From Topomyia yanbarensis (taxonomy: Eukaryota > Arthropoda > Insecta > Diptera > Culicidae): DNA of 64,000 nt. The DNA lies in the NCBI RefSeq assembly GCF_030247195.1, contig NC_080670.1, positions 156,500,580-156,564,579 of the forward strand, read 5' to 3'. Shown in pieces: positions 34,030 to 44,064 of this stretch. The notes under the pieces were generated by a model that worked only from the letters and a program-made list of their open reading frames with translations, made no database searches and was not told the origin of the DNA. The position numbers were made by a program, and so were the translations under genes. Positions within the stretch are counted from its first letter, which is position 1; the number at the start of each line of letters is the position of its first letter.

Positions 34030-34179
34030 TTACCTGTGTAAACAAAAGCAGGAACTTGCTCTAATTGTTTTAGACTGCTGTTATCTGACCGGAGCATATC
34101 GTAGTCTCTGCTTTCAGATTTTGTTGTCAACATACAGGCGTCGGTGATAGAATCAAACTGATTGTAAACGATGGTAAAC

Positions 34180-34209
34180 TGCAATTGTGGATCGGATTTA
34201 GGGTGCGCA
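34180..34209. repeat. 5'-junction copy of a 30 bp direct repeat
   Basis: Identical to 32556-32585, same orientation, sitting at the 5' end of the retrotransposon next to the host MITE. Confidence 0.95.
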
Positions 34210-34270
34210 AAATCTATAGTAGCAATCTATATTTGCTAATACCGTGACCAAAAACCATCTCCATCTGTTA

Positions 34271-34732
34271 AAAACAAAGGTGTCGTTCTTCCAGTGTAAC
34301 AATATTGTTTATTGCTTTGGAAGTTGGATTTTTGATGCACTTCGCTATCACACTTTTTTCACTGTTGCCAAAGAAAATGATACGAAATCGACAAAAATTA
34401 ACTTTTTCGATCAAATATATTATAAAAACAGCGAGATGGGCAGCGAGGTTAACCTACCTGATATCAAAAGTAAGAAGAAAGTCTGTTTTTGACACTTTCC
34501 AACGTCACATAGCTGACAAGCCAAAGAAGTTGCACTTTTGATTACATTTTGATTTATCACACTTTCATACTGTCCATACAAGAGCTTCCTTCGGGAATCC
34601 AGGAGAAGGTCCCCTTAAGTTGCTATCATTTCCTATTCGGCAGTTTTCACAACGCCAGTGCGCTATGGTTTGGTACTGCTGAACTTGTGTCGGAGGGTGT
34701 CAATCAAGGTTATCGGACGTTTTACAGTGAAG
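34271..34732. other. No recognisable gene
   Basis: AT-rich sequence; short plus-strand frames (34244-34541) show no motif. Confidence 0.45.
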
Positions 34733-34988
34733 ACCCGTTTTTATCTGCCTCTTAGCGAATTTTAAGCTGGACATTGATAAAATCGGGACATATATTTTTC
34801 TGTATTTTCAATAAAATGAAGCTCTTAAAATATTCCTCTTTGGTCCTTAGATATAGCCTCGCAACTTTTTCTGATTAGTTAATTTAAGTTCCCCATAAGG
34901 GGGCCAGACAGCGCAAAATTTAAAAAAAAATATTTTTATTTTTGCATTTTTCGGATCTCTAAGATAAGAAATTTACTATTTACTTAGG

Positions 34989-35152
34989 GGGTGGGCGTAG
35001 CGTAGTTGGTAAATCGATTGCCTTGTACGCAGCGCACCTGGGTTCGATTACCGACCCCGCACATAGGGTTAGAAATTTTCCATAAAAGATGTTTCTAACC
35101 CGAAGAGGCGAATGACCTTAAGGTTAAAACCTCTATAATCAAAATAAAAAAA
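34989..35152 (+). mobile_element. tRNA-derived SINE, copy 1
   Basis: Pol III promoter boxes are clear: A box TAGCGTAGTTGG (34998-35009) and B box GGTTCGATTAC (35041-35051). The body contains TTGCCTTGTACGCAGCGCAC, then GCGAATGACCTTAAGGTTAA and an A-rich tail. A second copy lies at 52.3 kb. It resembles mosquito tRNA-derived SINEs of the Feilai type; the exact family is not confirmed. Confidence 0.85.
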
Positions 35153-35210
35153 AAGTATTTACTCAAATTCAACTTGGTTCGTCTGCTAGAGCCCGTCAAA
35201 CTACCAACTA

Positions 35211-36487
35211 AAGGGCGAACACGAAATTATTGCGACACCGAAAATGTCATGACAATTTTCTTATAATGTTTAAAATCAAACCAAAATTTTAGGGTAGTTT
35301 TGTATATATATTTACTTCAAAAATCAAAAGAAAGGTTAATCTATGGAGCCTTGAGTGTAAAATTGAACGCATTTTCGCTTGATGCCCTCCATGAAAGTCT
35401 TTACAGTGTCATCCGGTACCAGTTTCTCAGTTTTTTCCATTTTCTTAACTTGTCCTTCTCGTTTTTGACTGTCTTCTTGCTCTTCCGAAGTTCCCGCTTT
35501 ATCATTGCCCAGTACTGCTCCACCGGGCGCAGCTCCGGACAGTTTGGCGGATTCATGTCCTTTGGAACAAAATGAACAGAATTGGCCTCATATCACTCCA
35601 GGACACTTTTAGAATAGTGGCATGATGCCAAATCTGGCCAAAATAGCGGAGCTTCGTCGTGCTGCTGCAAGAACGGCAAAAGGCGCTTCTCGAGGCACTC
35701 AGATTTGTAGATCTCGCCATTTGCTGTGCCCTTTGTCCCGAAAGGCTCACTTCTCAGGCCGCAAGAGCAGATGACCTGCCAAATGAGATATTTGGAGGCG
35801 AACTTCGACATTTTCTTCTTCTTAAATTTGTCGTCCTCATAGAACTTGCTCTTGCCGGTGAAAAACTCCAACCCCGGAATTTGCTTAAAATCGGCTTTTA
35901 TATACGTTTCGTCGTCCATCACACAGCAGCCATATTTTGTCAGCATCTTCTCGTAGAGCTTCCGTGCCCGAGTTTTAGCCTGGGAGTTGTTGCCGCTCAT
36001 CGCGGTTTGGGAAGTTCTGTACCTTGTATGTATCATGTATGTAGTCCAGCTCTGCGACATGCCAATCTTTTTAGCCAAATCACGGCTTGAGACGTTGGGA
36101 TTTGCTTTAATCATCCGTTTCACTTTTCCCTCCGTCTTTTTGTTCTCCGGTCCCGGTTTTCTTCCAGTTCCTTTGCCGTGGTCCAACGCCAACCGCTCCT
36201 GAAACCGCTTCAACACTCTGGACACGGTTGAATGGTGAATGTTCAACATTTTTCCCAACTGCCGGTGCGACACTTCAGGAAATTCCAGGTGTTTGGAAAG
36301 AATTTGTTCTCTCGACTCGCGTTGGTTCACCACCATTTTCGTTGAATTGAGAGACACGACTTCGAGTTTGACAGCATGTAAACAATACACATCAATGAGA
36401 AAGTGTGCAAAATTTGGTTGATTTTCACCCAATGGTAAAAAAGTGATGCCCTGTGGAATGTGTCGCAATAATTTCGTGTTCGCCCTT
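35211..36487 (-). mobile_element. Tc1/mariner-superfamily element, DD37E type (1277 bp)
   Basis: Perfect 28 bp TIRs (35211-35238 and 36460-36487; AAGGGCGAACACGAAATTAT outward) lie immediately inside TA duplications at 35209-35210 and 36488-36489. It contains one nearly complete transposase on the minus strand. The 37-residue spacing between the second Asp and the Glu matches the mosquito ITmD37E family. Confidence 0.92.
35341..36336 (-). pseudogene. DD37E mariner transposase, nearly intact
   Basis: It cuts and rejoins the element ends. I choose the ATG at 36336 (MVVNQRESREQILSK), as upstream residues are TIR read-through. N-terminal paired helix-turn-helix motifs read HRQLGKMLNIHHSTVSRVL and VSSRDLAKKIGMSQSW, with a basic GRKPGPENKK linker between. 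First catalytic Asp is in CCVMDDETYIK, second in FWPDLASCHY, and Glu in ELRPVEQYWAMIK, counted as 37 residues apart. Two defects: a TGA at 35593-35595 in place of the expected Trp-like codon before YEANSV, and a one-base loss near 35445. The tail then reads DDTVKTFMEGIKRK in the next frame and stops at 35341. Otherwise full length. Confidence 0.9.
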
Positions 36488-36653
36488 TATACATTTTCAT
36501 ATGAAGCCGATAAAATCGGGTCAAAAAGCTGATAAAATCGGGGGTAGATAAGATTGGGGGCTGATAAAATCGGGTACTGATAAAATCGGATCTCCACTGT
36601 ATTAGTATCACATCATTAGCGTTAGAGTCTTCGTCTGTGATGAGGTATACAAT

Positions 36654-37543
36654 AGGGTGGGACAAAAAATAGATTCCATCTCCGAGCAACTTTTTAGGTA
36701 CCATTTGGGTCCTAGAACAACTGTGCAAATTCTTAGCTCGATCGGTGAAACTATATTTTTGCGGCCACTGTTTAAAGTTTACATGGGATTTTGTATGGGA
36801 AAGTTAACTTTTACAAAATAATTCCTCCAGGAGTCGCCTATTACTTCCTAAAAATAAATCGTTACGTGGTTTATATAGGAAATTTAACAAAGAAAAAAAG
36901 TCTCGAAAACCACGAAACGATCTGCTGCTTGAGAAAAAAGTTATTAAGCTGAAACCGATTGATGCTCTGACGATAGATAAAATAGTAATTTTTTCTAGCA
37001 CCACTGCTGTTGGTTGTCCAATTACACGCAATTTTGTTTTAATCCTCTCTCAACGTATCAAAATCGTTTATCTGTACTGTTTGGCCACGTCGCAAGGTTT
37101 TGAGGGATAAATTGAGGCCTCTTTTGTACATAATAAGAGAAAGTTAAAAATTTTGTATGTAATAAAACCGTCAGAAGCAGTGATGCTATGAAAATTGAAA
37201 TTTTCATCAATCTTCAGGGCATCAATTGGTTTCTGCTTAATAACTTTTTCCACTAGCATCAGATCGTTTTGCAGTCTTCTAAACGTTGTTTCCTTGACAA
37301 ATTTTCTATAAAAATCAGACATCTGTTTATTTTTAGGAGATAACGGGCGACTCTTGGAAGAATTAATTTGCAAAAGACAATTTTCCCATATAAAATACCA
37401 TGTAACCTTTAAACCGTAGGCGCAAAAATATAGTTTCACCGATCGAGCTAAAAATTTGCAGAGTTGTTCTGGGAGCAAAATGGGACCCAAAAAGTTACTC
37501 GGAGCGAAATTTTATTTTTTTCATATAACCATATCCCACTCTA
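36654..37543. mobile_element. Long-TIR element (890 bp) with 9 bp target duplication, Mutator-like
   Basis: Inverted arms of about 150 bp share, in opposite orientation, CTCCGAGTAACTTTTTGGG-like, GGGTCC(T/C)AGAACAACT, CGATCGGTGAAACTATATTT and TTTGCG(G/C)C stretches. The element is flanked by GTATACAAT at 36645-36653 and 37544-37552. Nine-base duplications with long TIRs are typical of Mutator-like elements. The interior has no transposase. Confidence 0.75.
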
Positions 37544-37552
37544 GTATACAAT

Positions 37553-38164
37553 GCTTCAGATAGTATGGTATACGCGATAGTAGGTCTACTTTGACATCGC
37601 CTGTGAAGTTCTCAGAACAACTCGAAAACCTCCTCGAATCCGCTAGTGGGTGAATAGGAACCGCAATATTTTTGATCATTCGTTCGGTGACTCTCGGACC
37701 GATAGGACGACTTTTCCAGTCCATGCAGTGTAACGTTATAAAGAATAGTGCAAATCCGCTGTCAAAGTTGTCTTGCGTTATTCTTGCCTATATAACATTT
37801 TCTGCTTCTTGTTTGTTTTGTGCGTTTACCGTTATTCGGCCAGTAGAGCAGTGTAGCAGCAGTGTTTGTTTTGTAGTAAGCAGCATGAATGCCGTTACAC
37901 AAGTTATGTATCACATAATATTACACTTCACATTTTTGGGCAATAGACCGGTGCAAAAATTACTTCCCCTGATAATGATTTGCCTGAATGCGAGATGAAT
38001 GTACAAATAAAATTGCCTACTCGACTGAAATTATACCTACCTCCGCATTTGAAGCTGACAAATGATATTGCTGACCACGAGCTTTTACGAAGGAGTATAG
38101 AGCATATGTACCGTCAAATCGGGTTGAATGTGACGGGATCGTCTGCAATTGCGCAGATCTGCTG
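37553..38164. other. No supported gene
   Basis: Contains short frames (37672-37998 plus, 37980-38165 plus). The latter reads LKLYLPPHLKLTNDIADHEL but shows no known motif and breaks off at the start of the I-clade homology. It may be unrelated sequence at the 5' end of a truncated I copy. Confidence 0.4.
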
Positions 38165-38599
38165 ACATATGCCCCACGCAAAGAGAATGTTAAGCCTTCA
38201 CTTGGATGCGCTAAGCGATCTTTGGCAGAAATGTTAAAGATAGCTGTGCCACCAGTTTCCATGAACATCTATACTAACCTGTCTAGTGACGAAGGCGACT
38301 GTGATGAACCCCAGAAGGGAACATCTTCTGCTGTGCCTGGAAGCAATAGAAGAAGGAAGAATATTTCCTCTCCTAAGCTTCGTTGTAAAGGTCAGAAGGT
38401 ATTTCTTCAAGGTTCCCCAAAAATAACTAATCGAGGAAGTACTGGTGCAAAGTTGAAGCGAGTCGCTTCCGGCTTAAGGAACCTGAGCTCAGAAAAGAAG
38501 TTCCAAGCACTTCCTGGGCTTAAATATGATTCTTTTTTTAGAAGCATCTTTATAAGTTGCCTTTGCAGTTCACTGCAAAATGACCCATCCTTTCAGTGA
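38165..38599 (+). pseudogene. I-clade ORF1, C-terminal part
   Basis: From 38165 one frame reads YAPRKENVKPSLGCAKRSLA, then shifts into the frame 38222-38599 (AEMLKIAVPPVSMNIYTNLS). It continues as a Ser/Lys-rich disordered tail containing GLRNLSSEKKFQALPGL, the conserved LSS-x-K-x-F-x-LPG block of this family. Zinc knuckles are missing here, though present in copy A, so the copy is 5'-truncated. Confidence 0.7.
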
Positions 38600-38609
38600 T
38601 TGTATCCTT

Positions 38610-39445
38610 CGATGGCTAATCCATCGTGTCAGGTTTCTGATTGGATCACTGTTCTACAGTGGAATTGCAGAAGGATTATCTCGAAAATCGATTCTTTTAA
38701 AATTTTTATAAATAATTTGAAATGCGATGCATCTGCATTATGCAAAACATGGCTTACTCCAGAAATAGGCTGAGGTCTTCCAGTTCCACGATTTTAATGT
38801 TATTCGCTTGGATCGAGAAGACTCTTACGGAGAAGTGCTTTTGGGGATCAAATACTGCTATTCTTTCAATCGAATCAACCCCCCCTCGACACCAAGCATT
38901 AAAGTTGTCGCTTGCCAAACTAGAATCAAAGGCCTTTGCAATGCTTCCACCTATATTCCCCCTAGAGCCCCAGTTGGCCAACGGCCGACTTGGCGGAACT
39001 CCTCCCCGTATCCAGGCTAGTTTTAGGTGGTTTTAACTCCCACGGTACAGCATGGTGTGGCATTCATAACAATAATCGATCTATCTCACTCCATGAGCAT
39101 TGCGATAACCACACGAAATATTAATTAGAAGAGTTACGCGTTCGCGATATCCGCCAAAATCGAGTCCATACAAGAGCTTCATTTGGAGGTAGAGAACAGG
39201 CTCCTGGTTGGCTTGATTCTCGGTACCGCTATTCAAGCTCAGACTAAACGCATACCAGACGCGAACTCTCATGGGCGTCCTTCCAACCCATGGTGTGACA
39301 AAGAGTGCTTAGATGTGTACGCAGAGAAGGCCGCCGCGTATAAGACCTTCCGGGACGACGGGCTACTTGCTAGCTATCGACAGCACGCGATGGTGGAAAC
39401 GCGAATGAAGAGTTTGATGAAAGCCAAGAAACGGAGCTACTAGCG
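38610..39445 (+). pseudogene. I-clade ORF2, endonuclease and linker, heavily frameshifted
   Basis: It opens MANPSCQVSDWITVLQWNCR, the APE fold start, then ALCKTWLTPEI where the catalytic Glu appears as Lys. The next frame (38808-39020) reads LCNASTYIPPRAPVGQ, part of the APE core. The linker 39183-39443 has NPWCDKECLDVYAEKAAAYK. The GDFN-type block is eroded. Non-functional. Confidence 0.75.
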
Positions 39446-39561
39446 TCGGTTGGACTAACGAGAGAAACATCGATGAGCACTCTTTGGGGCTCGGCCCGGC
39501 GCTTACAAAACCGATTAACAAGAGCGTGGAATAGTCATACCGTTAGATATTCGATTTCGCC

Positions 39562-40980
39562 ATGATAGTTTGTCCGGCTTCCACCGCGGAACAGAATATC
39601 AACCGTGTCACGTCCCCTAACGAAAGCGCGAACGAAACACCTTTTTCGACGGTGCAATTCTCACTTGCTCTCTTGTCATGTAACAATAAAGCCCCAAGGC
39701 CAGACAGAATCACGTTCAACTTGTATAAGAATCTGCCAGACTCTGGCAAGAGACCCTTGTTAAATTTATTTAATAAGTTTCTTGAGGGTAACATCGTTCC
39801 TCATGACTGAAGGCAAGTGAAGGTTATCGCCACCCAAAAACTGAGAGAATCAGCCTCCGATCACAACTCGTATCGTCCGATTGCGATGCTGTCCTGTATC
39901 CGAAAGTTGTTCGAGAAAATGATCTTGTTTCGCCTCGATAATTGGGTTGAAGCAAATGGCTTACTGTCAGATACACAATTTGGTTTCCGCAAAGGCAAAT
40001 GGGACGAACGATTGTCTTGCGTTGCTCTCGACAGAAATTCAAATGGCTTATGCTAGCAAAGGGCAGATGGCATCAGTTTTTTTCAGATATAGCTTTTGAT
40101 TCAGTTTCTATCAAAATTCTTTCTGAGAAGCTGCACCAGCATGGTCTTTCACCGACTCTAAACAACTTTTTGCTAAACTTGCTGTCTGAAAAACATGTAC
40201 ATTACGATACATTTACATATACGAATTAGCTACATGGGTCTTCCCCAGGGCTCATGTCTAAGCCCCCTTCTCTATAACTTTTACGAGAATGACATTTACG
40301 AATGTCTTGTCAATTCCTGCACGCTAAGGCAGCTTGCAGATGACGATGTGGTCTCTATTACAGGACCCAAAGCCATCGATCTGCAAGGACCATTGCAAGA
40401 TACCTTGGACAATTTGTCTGCTTGGGCCCTCCAGTTGGGTATCGAGTTCTCCACGGAGAAAACTGAGCTAGTCGTATGTTCAAGGAAGCGTGAACCAGCG
40501 CAACTACAGCTTCAATTAATGGGTCAAACTATTGCTCAGGTTTCAACTTTCAAATATCTCGGAGTCTGGTTCGACTCTAAAGGAACCTGGGGATGTCACA
40601 TTAGGTATCTGAAACAGAAGTGCCAACAAATGATCAACTTTCTTCCAACAATAACCGGAACATGTTGGGGTGGCCACCCAGGAGACCTGATCAGGCTGTA
40701 CCAAACAACGATATTGTCGGTGATGGAGTACGGGAGTTTCTGTTTCCACTCCGCTGCAAACATACATTTCATCAAACTAGAGCGAATCCAATATTGTTGT
40801 TTGCGTATTGCTTTGGGTTGCATGCACTCGACACATACGATGAGTTTAGAAGTGCTGGCGGGCGTTCTTCCGCTAAAAAAATCGATTTTAGGACCTCTCA
40901 TATCGATTGCTTATCCGATGAGATATCTTGAACCCGTTAGTAATTGCAAATTTCGAAAGGTTCGTCGAGCTCAATTCTAG
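39562..40980 (+). pseudogene. I-clade ORF2, reverse transcriptase
   Basis: Frame 39562-39810 has NKAPRPDRITFNLYKNLPDS, a TGA, then in the same frame HNSYRPIAMLSCIRKLFEKM and GLLSDTQFGFRKGK. Frame shifts at about 40005. The first catalytic block is shortened to FFSDIAFDSVSI. Frame 40195-40980 has YMGLPQGSCLSPLLYNF, the catalytic box as LADDDVV, and the thumb FKYLGVWFDSKGTWGCHI. It could not be translated as one protein. Confidence 0.85.
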
Positions 40981-41569
40981 AACCCGATTTATGTCCTTGT
41001 ACTTCGATTACATGGCACAAAATATCAATCCTTCTTCATACTACCTCAACCGTGTCTACAATCTCCTTCATGCTTTTGATTCTACTGTATTCTTCGACAC
41101 ATCCATGAGAGACGAGATTCGTGGAATCCCGGATCACAAACGTCCGCAAGTGATCCCAAGCATCTTTCATAGTAAATTTCGAGAGGTCGACTGCAACAAG
41201 ATGTTTTACACCGACGGGTCAAGCCTCGACGGCTCCACTGGCTTCGGTATATTCAATTCCAACCTCACCGCTTCATTCAAACTCAATGATCCTGCTTCAG
41301 TTTACGCAGAACTTGCAGCTGTTCAATATACCCTGGGGATCATTGATACTTTGCCCACCGATCATTACTTTATTGTCTCGGATAGCCTCAGCTCAATTGA
41401 AGCTTCAATGAAACCTAGAAAGCACATTCCATATTTTCTGGGGAAAATCTGGGAGTGCCTGCGTGCTTTGTCTGTAAGATCGTACAAGATTACCTTAGTT
41501 TGGGTTCCCTCGCATTTCTCCATCCCAGGTAATGAAGAAGCGGACTCTTTAGCTAAGGCGGGCGCTTGA
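40928..41569 (+). pseudogene. I-clade ORF2, RNase H domain
   Basis: A 213-codon open frame. RNase H motifs follow in order: FYTDGSSLDGSTGFGIF (Asp), SVYAELAAVQY (Glu), HYFIVSDSLSSIEA (Asp), and VWVPSHFSIPGNEEADSLAK (His and Asp). All catalytic residues are present, so this domain is the best preserved part of the copy. It is out of frame with the RT by a shift near 40930-40980. Confidence 0.9.
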
Positions 41570-41582
41570 CAAGGAGACATAT

Positions 41583-41993
41583 ATGAAAGACCAATTAGCT
41601 TCAGCGAATGGTGAACTGGGAAGGTGGCTACATTCGATAATCCCTAAGTTATCAACGAAACCTTGGTTCAGGGGGATGGATGTGGGTCAAGATTTCATTC
41701 GCGTGATGTCTCGGCTCATGTCTAATCACTACACGCTGGACGCTCATCTCCGACGTATTGGGCTCGCGGATAGCGGTATCTGCGCTTGTGGCAACGGTTA
41801 TCACGCGGTCGAACATATCGTCTGGGCATGCGCCGAGTACTGTTCTGCCAGATCTCAACTATTCGATTCCCTTCGGGCCCGAGGAAGATCACCCAATGTC
41901 CCGGTTCGAGATGTAGTGGCAAACCGCGATCTAGTCTATATGTCCCTTTTATTCACTTTTTTAAAAAAAAAACCCATCAATATCCAGATTTAA
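41583..41993 (+). pseudogene. I-clade ORF2, C-terminal Cys/His domain
   Basis: The 136-codon frame has GELGRWLHSIIPKLSTKPWF, then CACGNGYHAVEHIVWACAEY (a C-x-C...H...H...C zinc-like motif) and ends after RDLVYMSLLFTFLKKK. Its counterpart in copy A is at 935-500 on the minus strand. A frame shift of a few bases at 41570-41583 separates it from RNase H. Confidence 0.85.
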
Positions 41994-42145
41994 CTGCCCC
42001 CATCATTTCTCATTTGTAGCATTCCCAGAAATGCCCTCTTCTGCCTACCGTACCCCAACGATGGTTTTATGCGACTCCAAGACGAGAGAAAACATCTGTC
42101 GAACGACCTATCAACACGAGACCTACAGTACAACATCACACGCGC

Positions 42146-42450
42146 AACGCGGTGTGTTGCCGATCCGCATCTGAGCCGTACTACGAAGTCGTCAGGAGGA
42201 ACCCCTGTCGGCTCGAGGAAGACCGCACTGCGTCCCAATACTTGATGCATCCACCCGAATCTGTAGCCCTTGTCGTTGATTCCCGATTCCGGAAACTGGA
42301 AGTTTATATCTATCCCCCCCCCCCCCCTCTGCCAGCCTTGTACACCCTCTCCCCCATGTCTCTGATACACAGATGTCGGACTTCACCCCCCCCTCTTCCT
42401 ACCATTGAATATCTTCCCAAAACTTATGTGCCCCCCTATCTTCTAATTTT
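42146..42450 (+). other. I-clade 3' end or filler, with two poly-C runs
   Basis: Sequence between the I 3' UTR and the next retrotransposon. It holds C-rich runs at about 42317-42330 and 42385-42394. By chance it is open in the same frame as the following ORF1, which extends that frame at its 5' side. Confidence 0.5.
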
Positions 42451-44064
42451 AGTTGATCAATATTCTCGTGCTTTAAAATATTTTTGTCACGAATGTCGCA
42501 AGCAGCAAATAAATTACAACAACGTTCTTGAAAAATGTAACGAAATATTGGTCAAGTTAACAGCAAAATACGATGACCTGAAACAGGAAATGTGTGAACA
42601 ATTTAAGGTGGTTGAGCAAAGCTTTGGTCGTATAGTTAAATGTGAAGTTGAGAGCATCGTGAAAGAGGCTTCAACGGTGGTTAAAAATGTTGAAAAACAA
42701 GCTAAAGAAAATGGGACACCACCAGGATCAAGCAGAAACCTAAGGTCCCGCAAAAGACCTAGAGTCGAAAACAGCGAACATGAATTCAAGTCCCCGGTTG
42801 TATGTCTTGATGATGATGTTTCGGAAACGGTGCCAAGTGTTCCAACCTTTGTTGAAGTGTTGAAAGGCCAGAAAAATACGTTAGTAGCTAAACCAATGAG
42901 AGCGGAAAAATCAGTTGTAGTTATTCGACCAAAGGATATAAATCAAACTGCACAAAAAACCAAGAAAGATTTACGGGAAAATATCAATCGAGCGGCAAGC
43001 CAAATTCAAATGGTGAGAGAAGGAAATAATGGAGCTGTAATAATTGGTACACAAAATGCTGGCGCTGTTCAGTCTCTGGTAACTTCAGTCCAGGAAAAGA
43101 TTGGAGATCAGTATGAAGTGATATTACCTCAACCAAAAAGGCCGCGTCTTAAAATTGTGGGTGTAGGTGAAGATTTGAGTGAAACTGAGCTTGCCGAAAG
43201 TCTAAAGGAACAGAACGAGTGCTCAAAAATTACAGACCTGAAGGTTGTGACAAAGTTTGCCAACGTGCGGTCGGAATTCACGACATACAGTTTTATTGTG
43301 GAAGTGAACCAAGATGCCTATGAAACAATGCTGGAATTGGGAAGAGTGAACATCGGGTGGGAAAGATGTCGAGTAGTGGAATGTTTCGGTATAATCCGAT
43401 GCTTCAAATGTTGCAGTTACGGACACAAGAGTAACGAATGTGATAATTCTGAAGTATGTTCCAAATGTGCCGGGACTCACAGAACGTCAGAATGTAGTTC
43501 CGAGTCGGTTCGGTGTTCGAATTGTGCCCAGTTGAACCAAAGCCGCAAACTAAATGTAGATACCAGTGTTTCAAAAATCACTCCAATCAGCATGCGTTGA
43601 AAAGACCATAGTTTGACAAATCATTAAAATCCATGATTTCATCACTCATGGTTTTTTGGCTCCTGAGGAGTGAAAACCGCCAAGGAGTGAAAACAGGTTA
43701 CTAGATTATAATTGCAGCATACAGTTTAAAAGCCCGAGCTCAATCCAGATTTTCTATTTTCATTTTATCAAGCACAAAAGCAAAACAGATCCTTGGCACA
43801 GTTCATGGCGAAAGCTTCTTTTCGATAGACCTCGAAGGTCAGCATTCAATGGTTAGCGTACTAGGCTAGGCATAGGCCATTACAGTAATAAATAGTACAC
43901 CTGTTTTGCATCCTTCCACTATGCATTTGAACTATTAGATTTCATCACTTCAGCAGAAACATTTTTACATCGGATTTGAGATATGTTTGCCCGTGATTAT
44001 TGTTAGAAATATATATTTGTTAAAGAAAATTAAATTGAAAACAAATGACTTGCTTCAATGTATA

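Larger units (their letters stand above)
30813..34228 (-). mobile_element. CR1/Jockey-type non-LTR retrotransposon, lacking ORF1
   Basis: A minus-strand element with ORF2 endonuclease (34029-33187), reverse transcriptase (33166-31415) and C-terminal region (to 31066). It ends at a (AAATA)-like short repeat (about 30840-30813) rather than a long poly-A, as in CR1-group elements. The 5' end at about 34,210 carries a duplicated internal 30-mer and no ORF1. The mosquito Q/T1 CR1 lineage is my best guess; Jockey is the alternative. Confidence 0.75.
30551..34270. mobile_element. MITE split by a CR1-like retrotransposon
   Basis: The left end (30551-30600: AACAGATGGAGATGGCTTTT, then GGTCACGGTTTTAGCAAATA) has its inverted partner at 34270-34229. 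The sub-terminal AATATTATTTTATTTTGTCT block at 30591 has its inverted partner at 30812-30788. The right arm is therefore interrupted between 30812 and 34229 by the retrotransposon. The original MITE is about 300 bp. Confidence 0.75.
34735..36599. mobile_element. Pogo/Tc1-like TIR element carrying nested insertions (1865 bp)
   Basis: The left end CAGTGAAGACCCGTTTTTATCT and right-end complement CAGTGGAGATCCGATTTTATCA are flanked by TA (34733-34734 and 36600-36601). The right subterminal region has several GATAAAATCGGG-type repeats (36508-36590), and one lies near the left end (34773). It contains a SINE and a complete DD37E mariner, which explain most of its length. Its own transposase is absent. 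Confidence 0.8.
38165..42145 (+). mobile_element. I-clade non-LTR retrotransposon, copy B, degenerate
   Basis: Plus-strand order: ORF1 tail, endonuclease, reverse transcriptase, RNase H, C-terminal Cys/His domain and 3' UTR. An RNase H after the RT, a WNCR-type endonuclease start and the ORF1 tail type support the I clade. Copy A (0.4-2.4 kb) starts and ends at similar points of the same family. The element is broken by many stops and small deletions. Confidence 0.85.
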
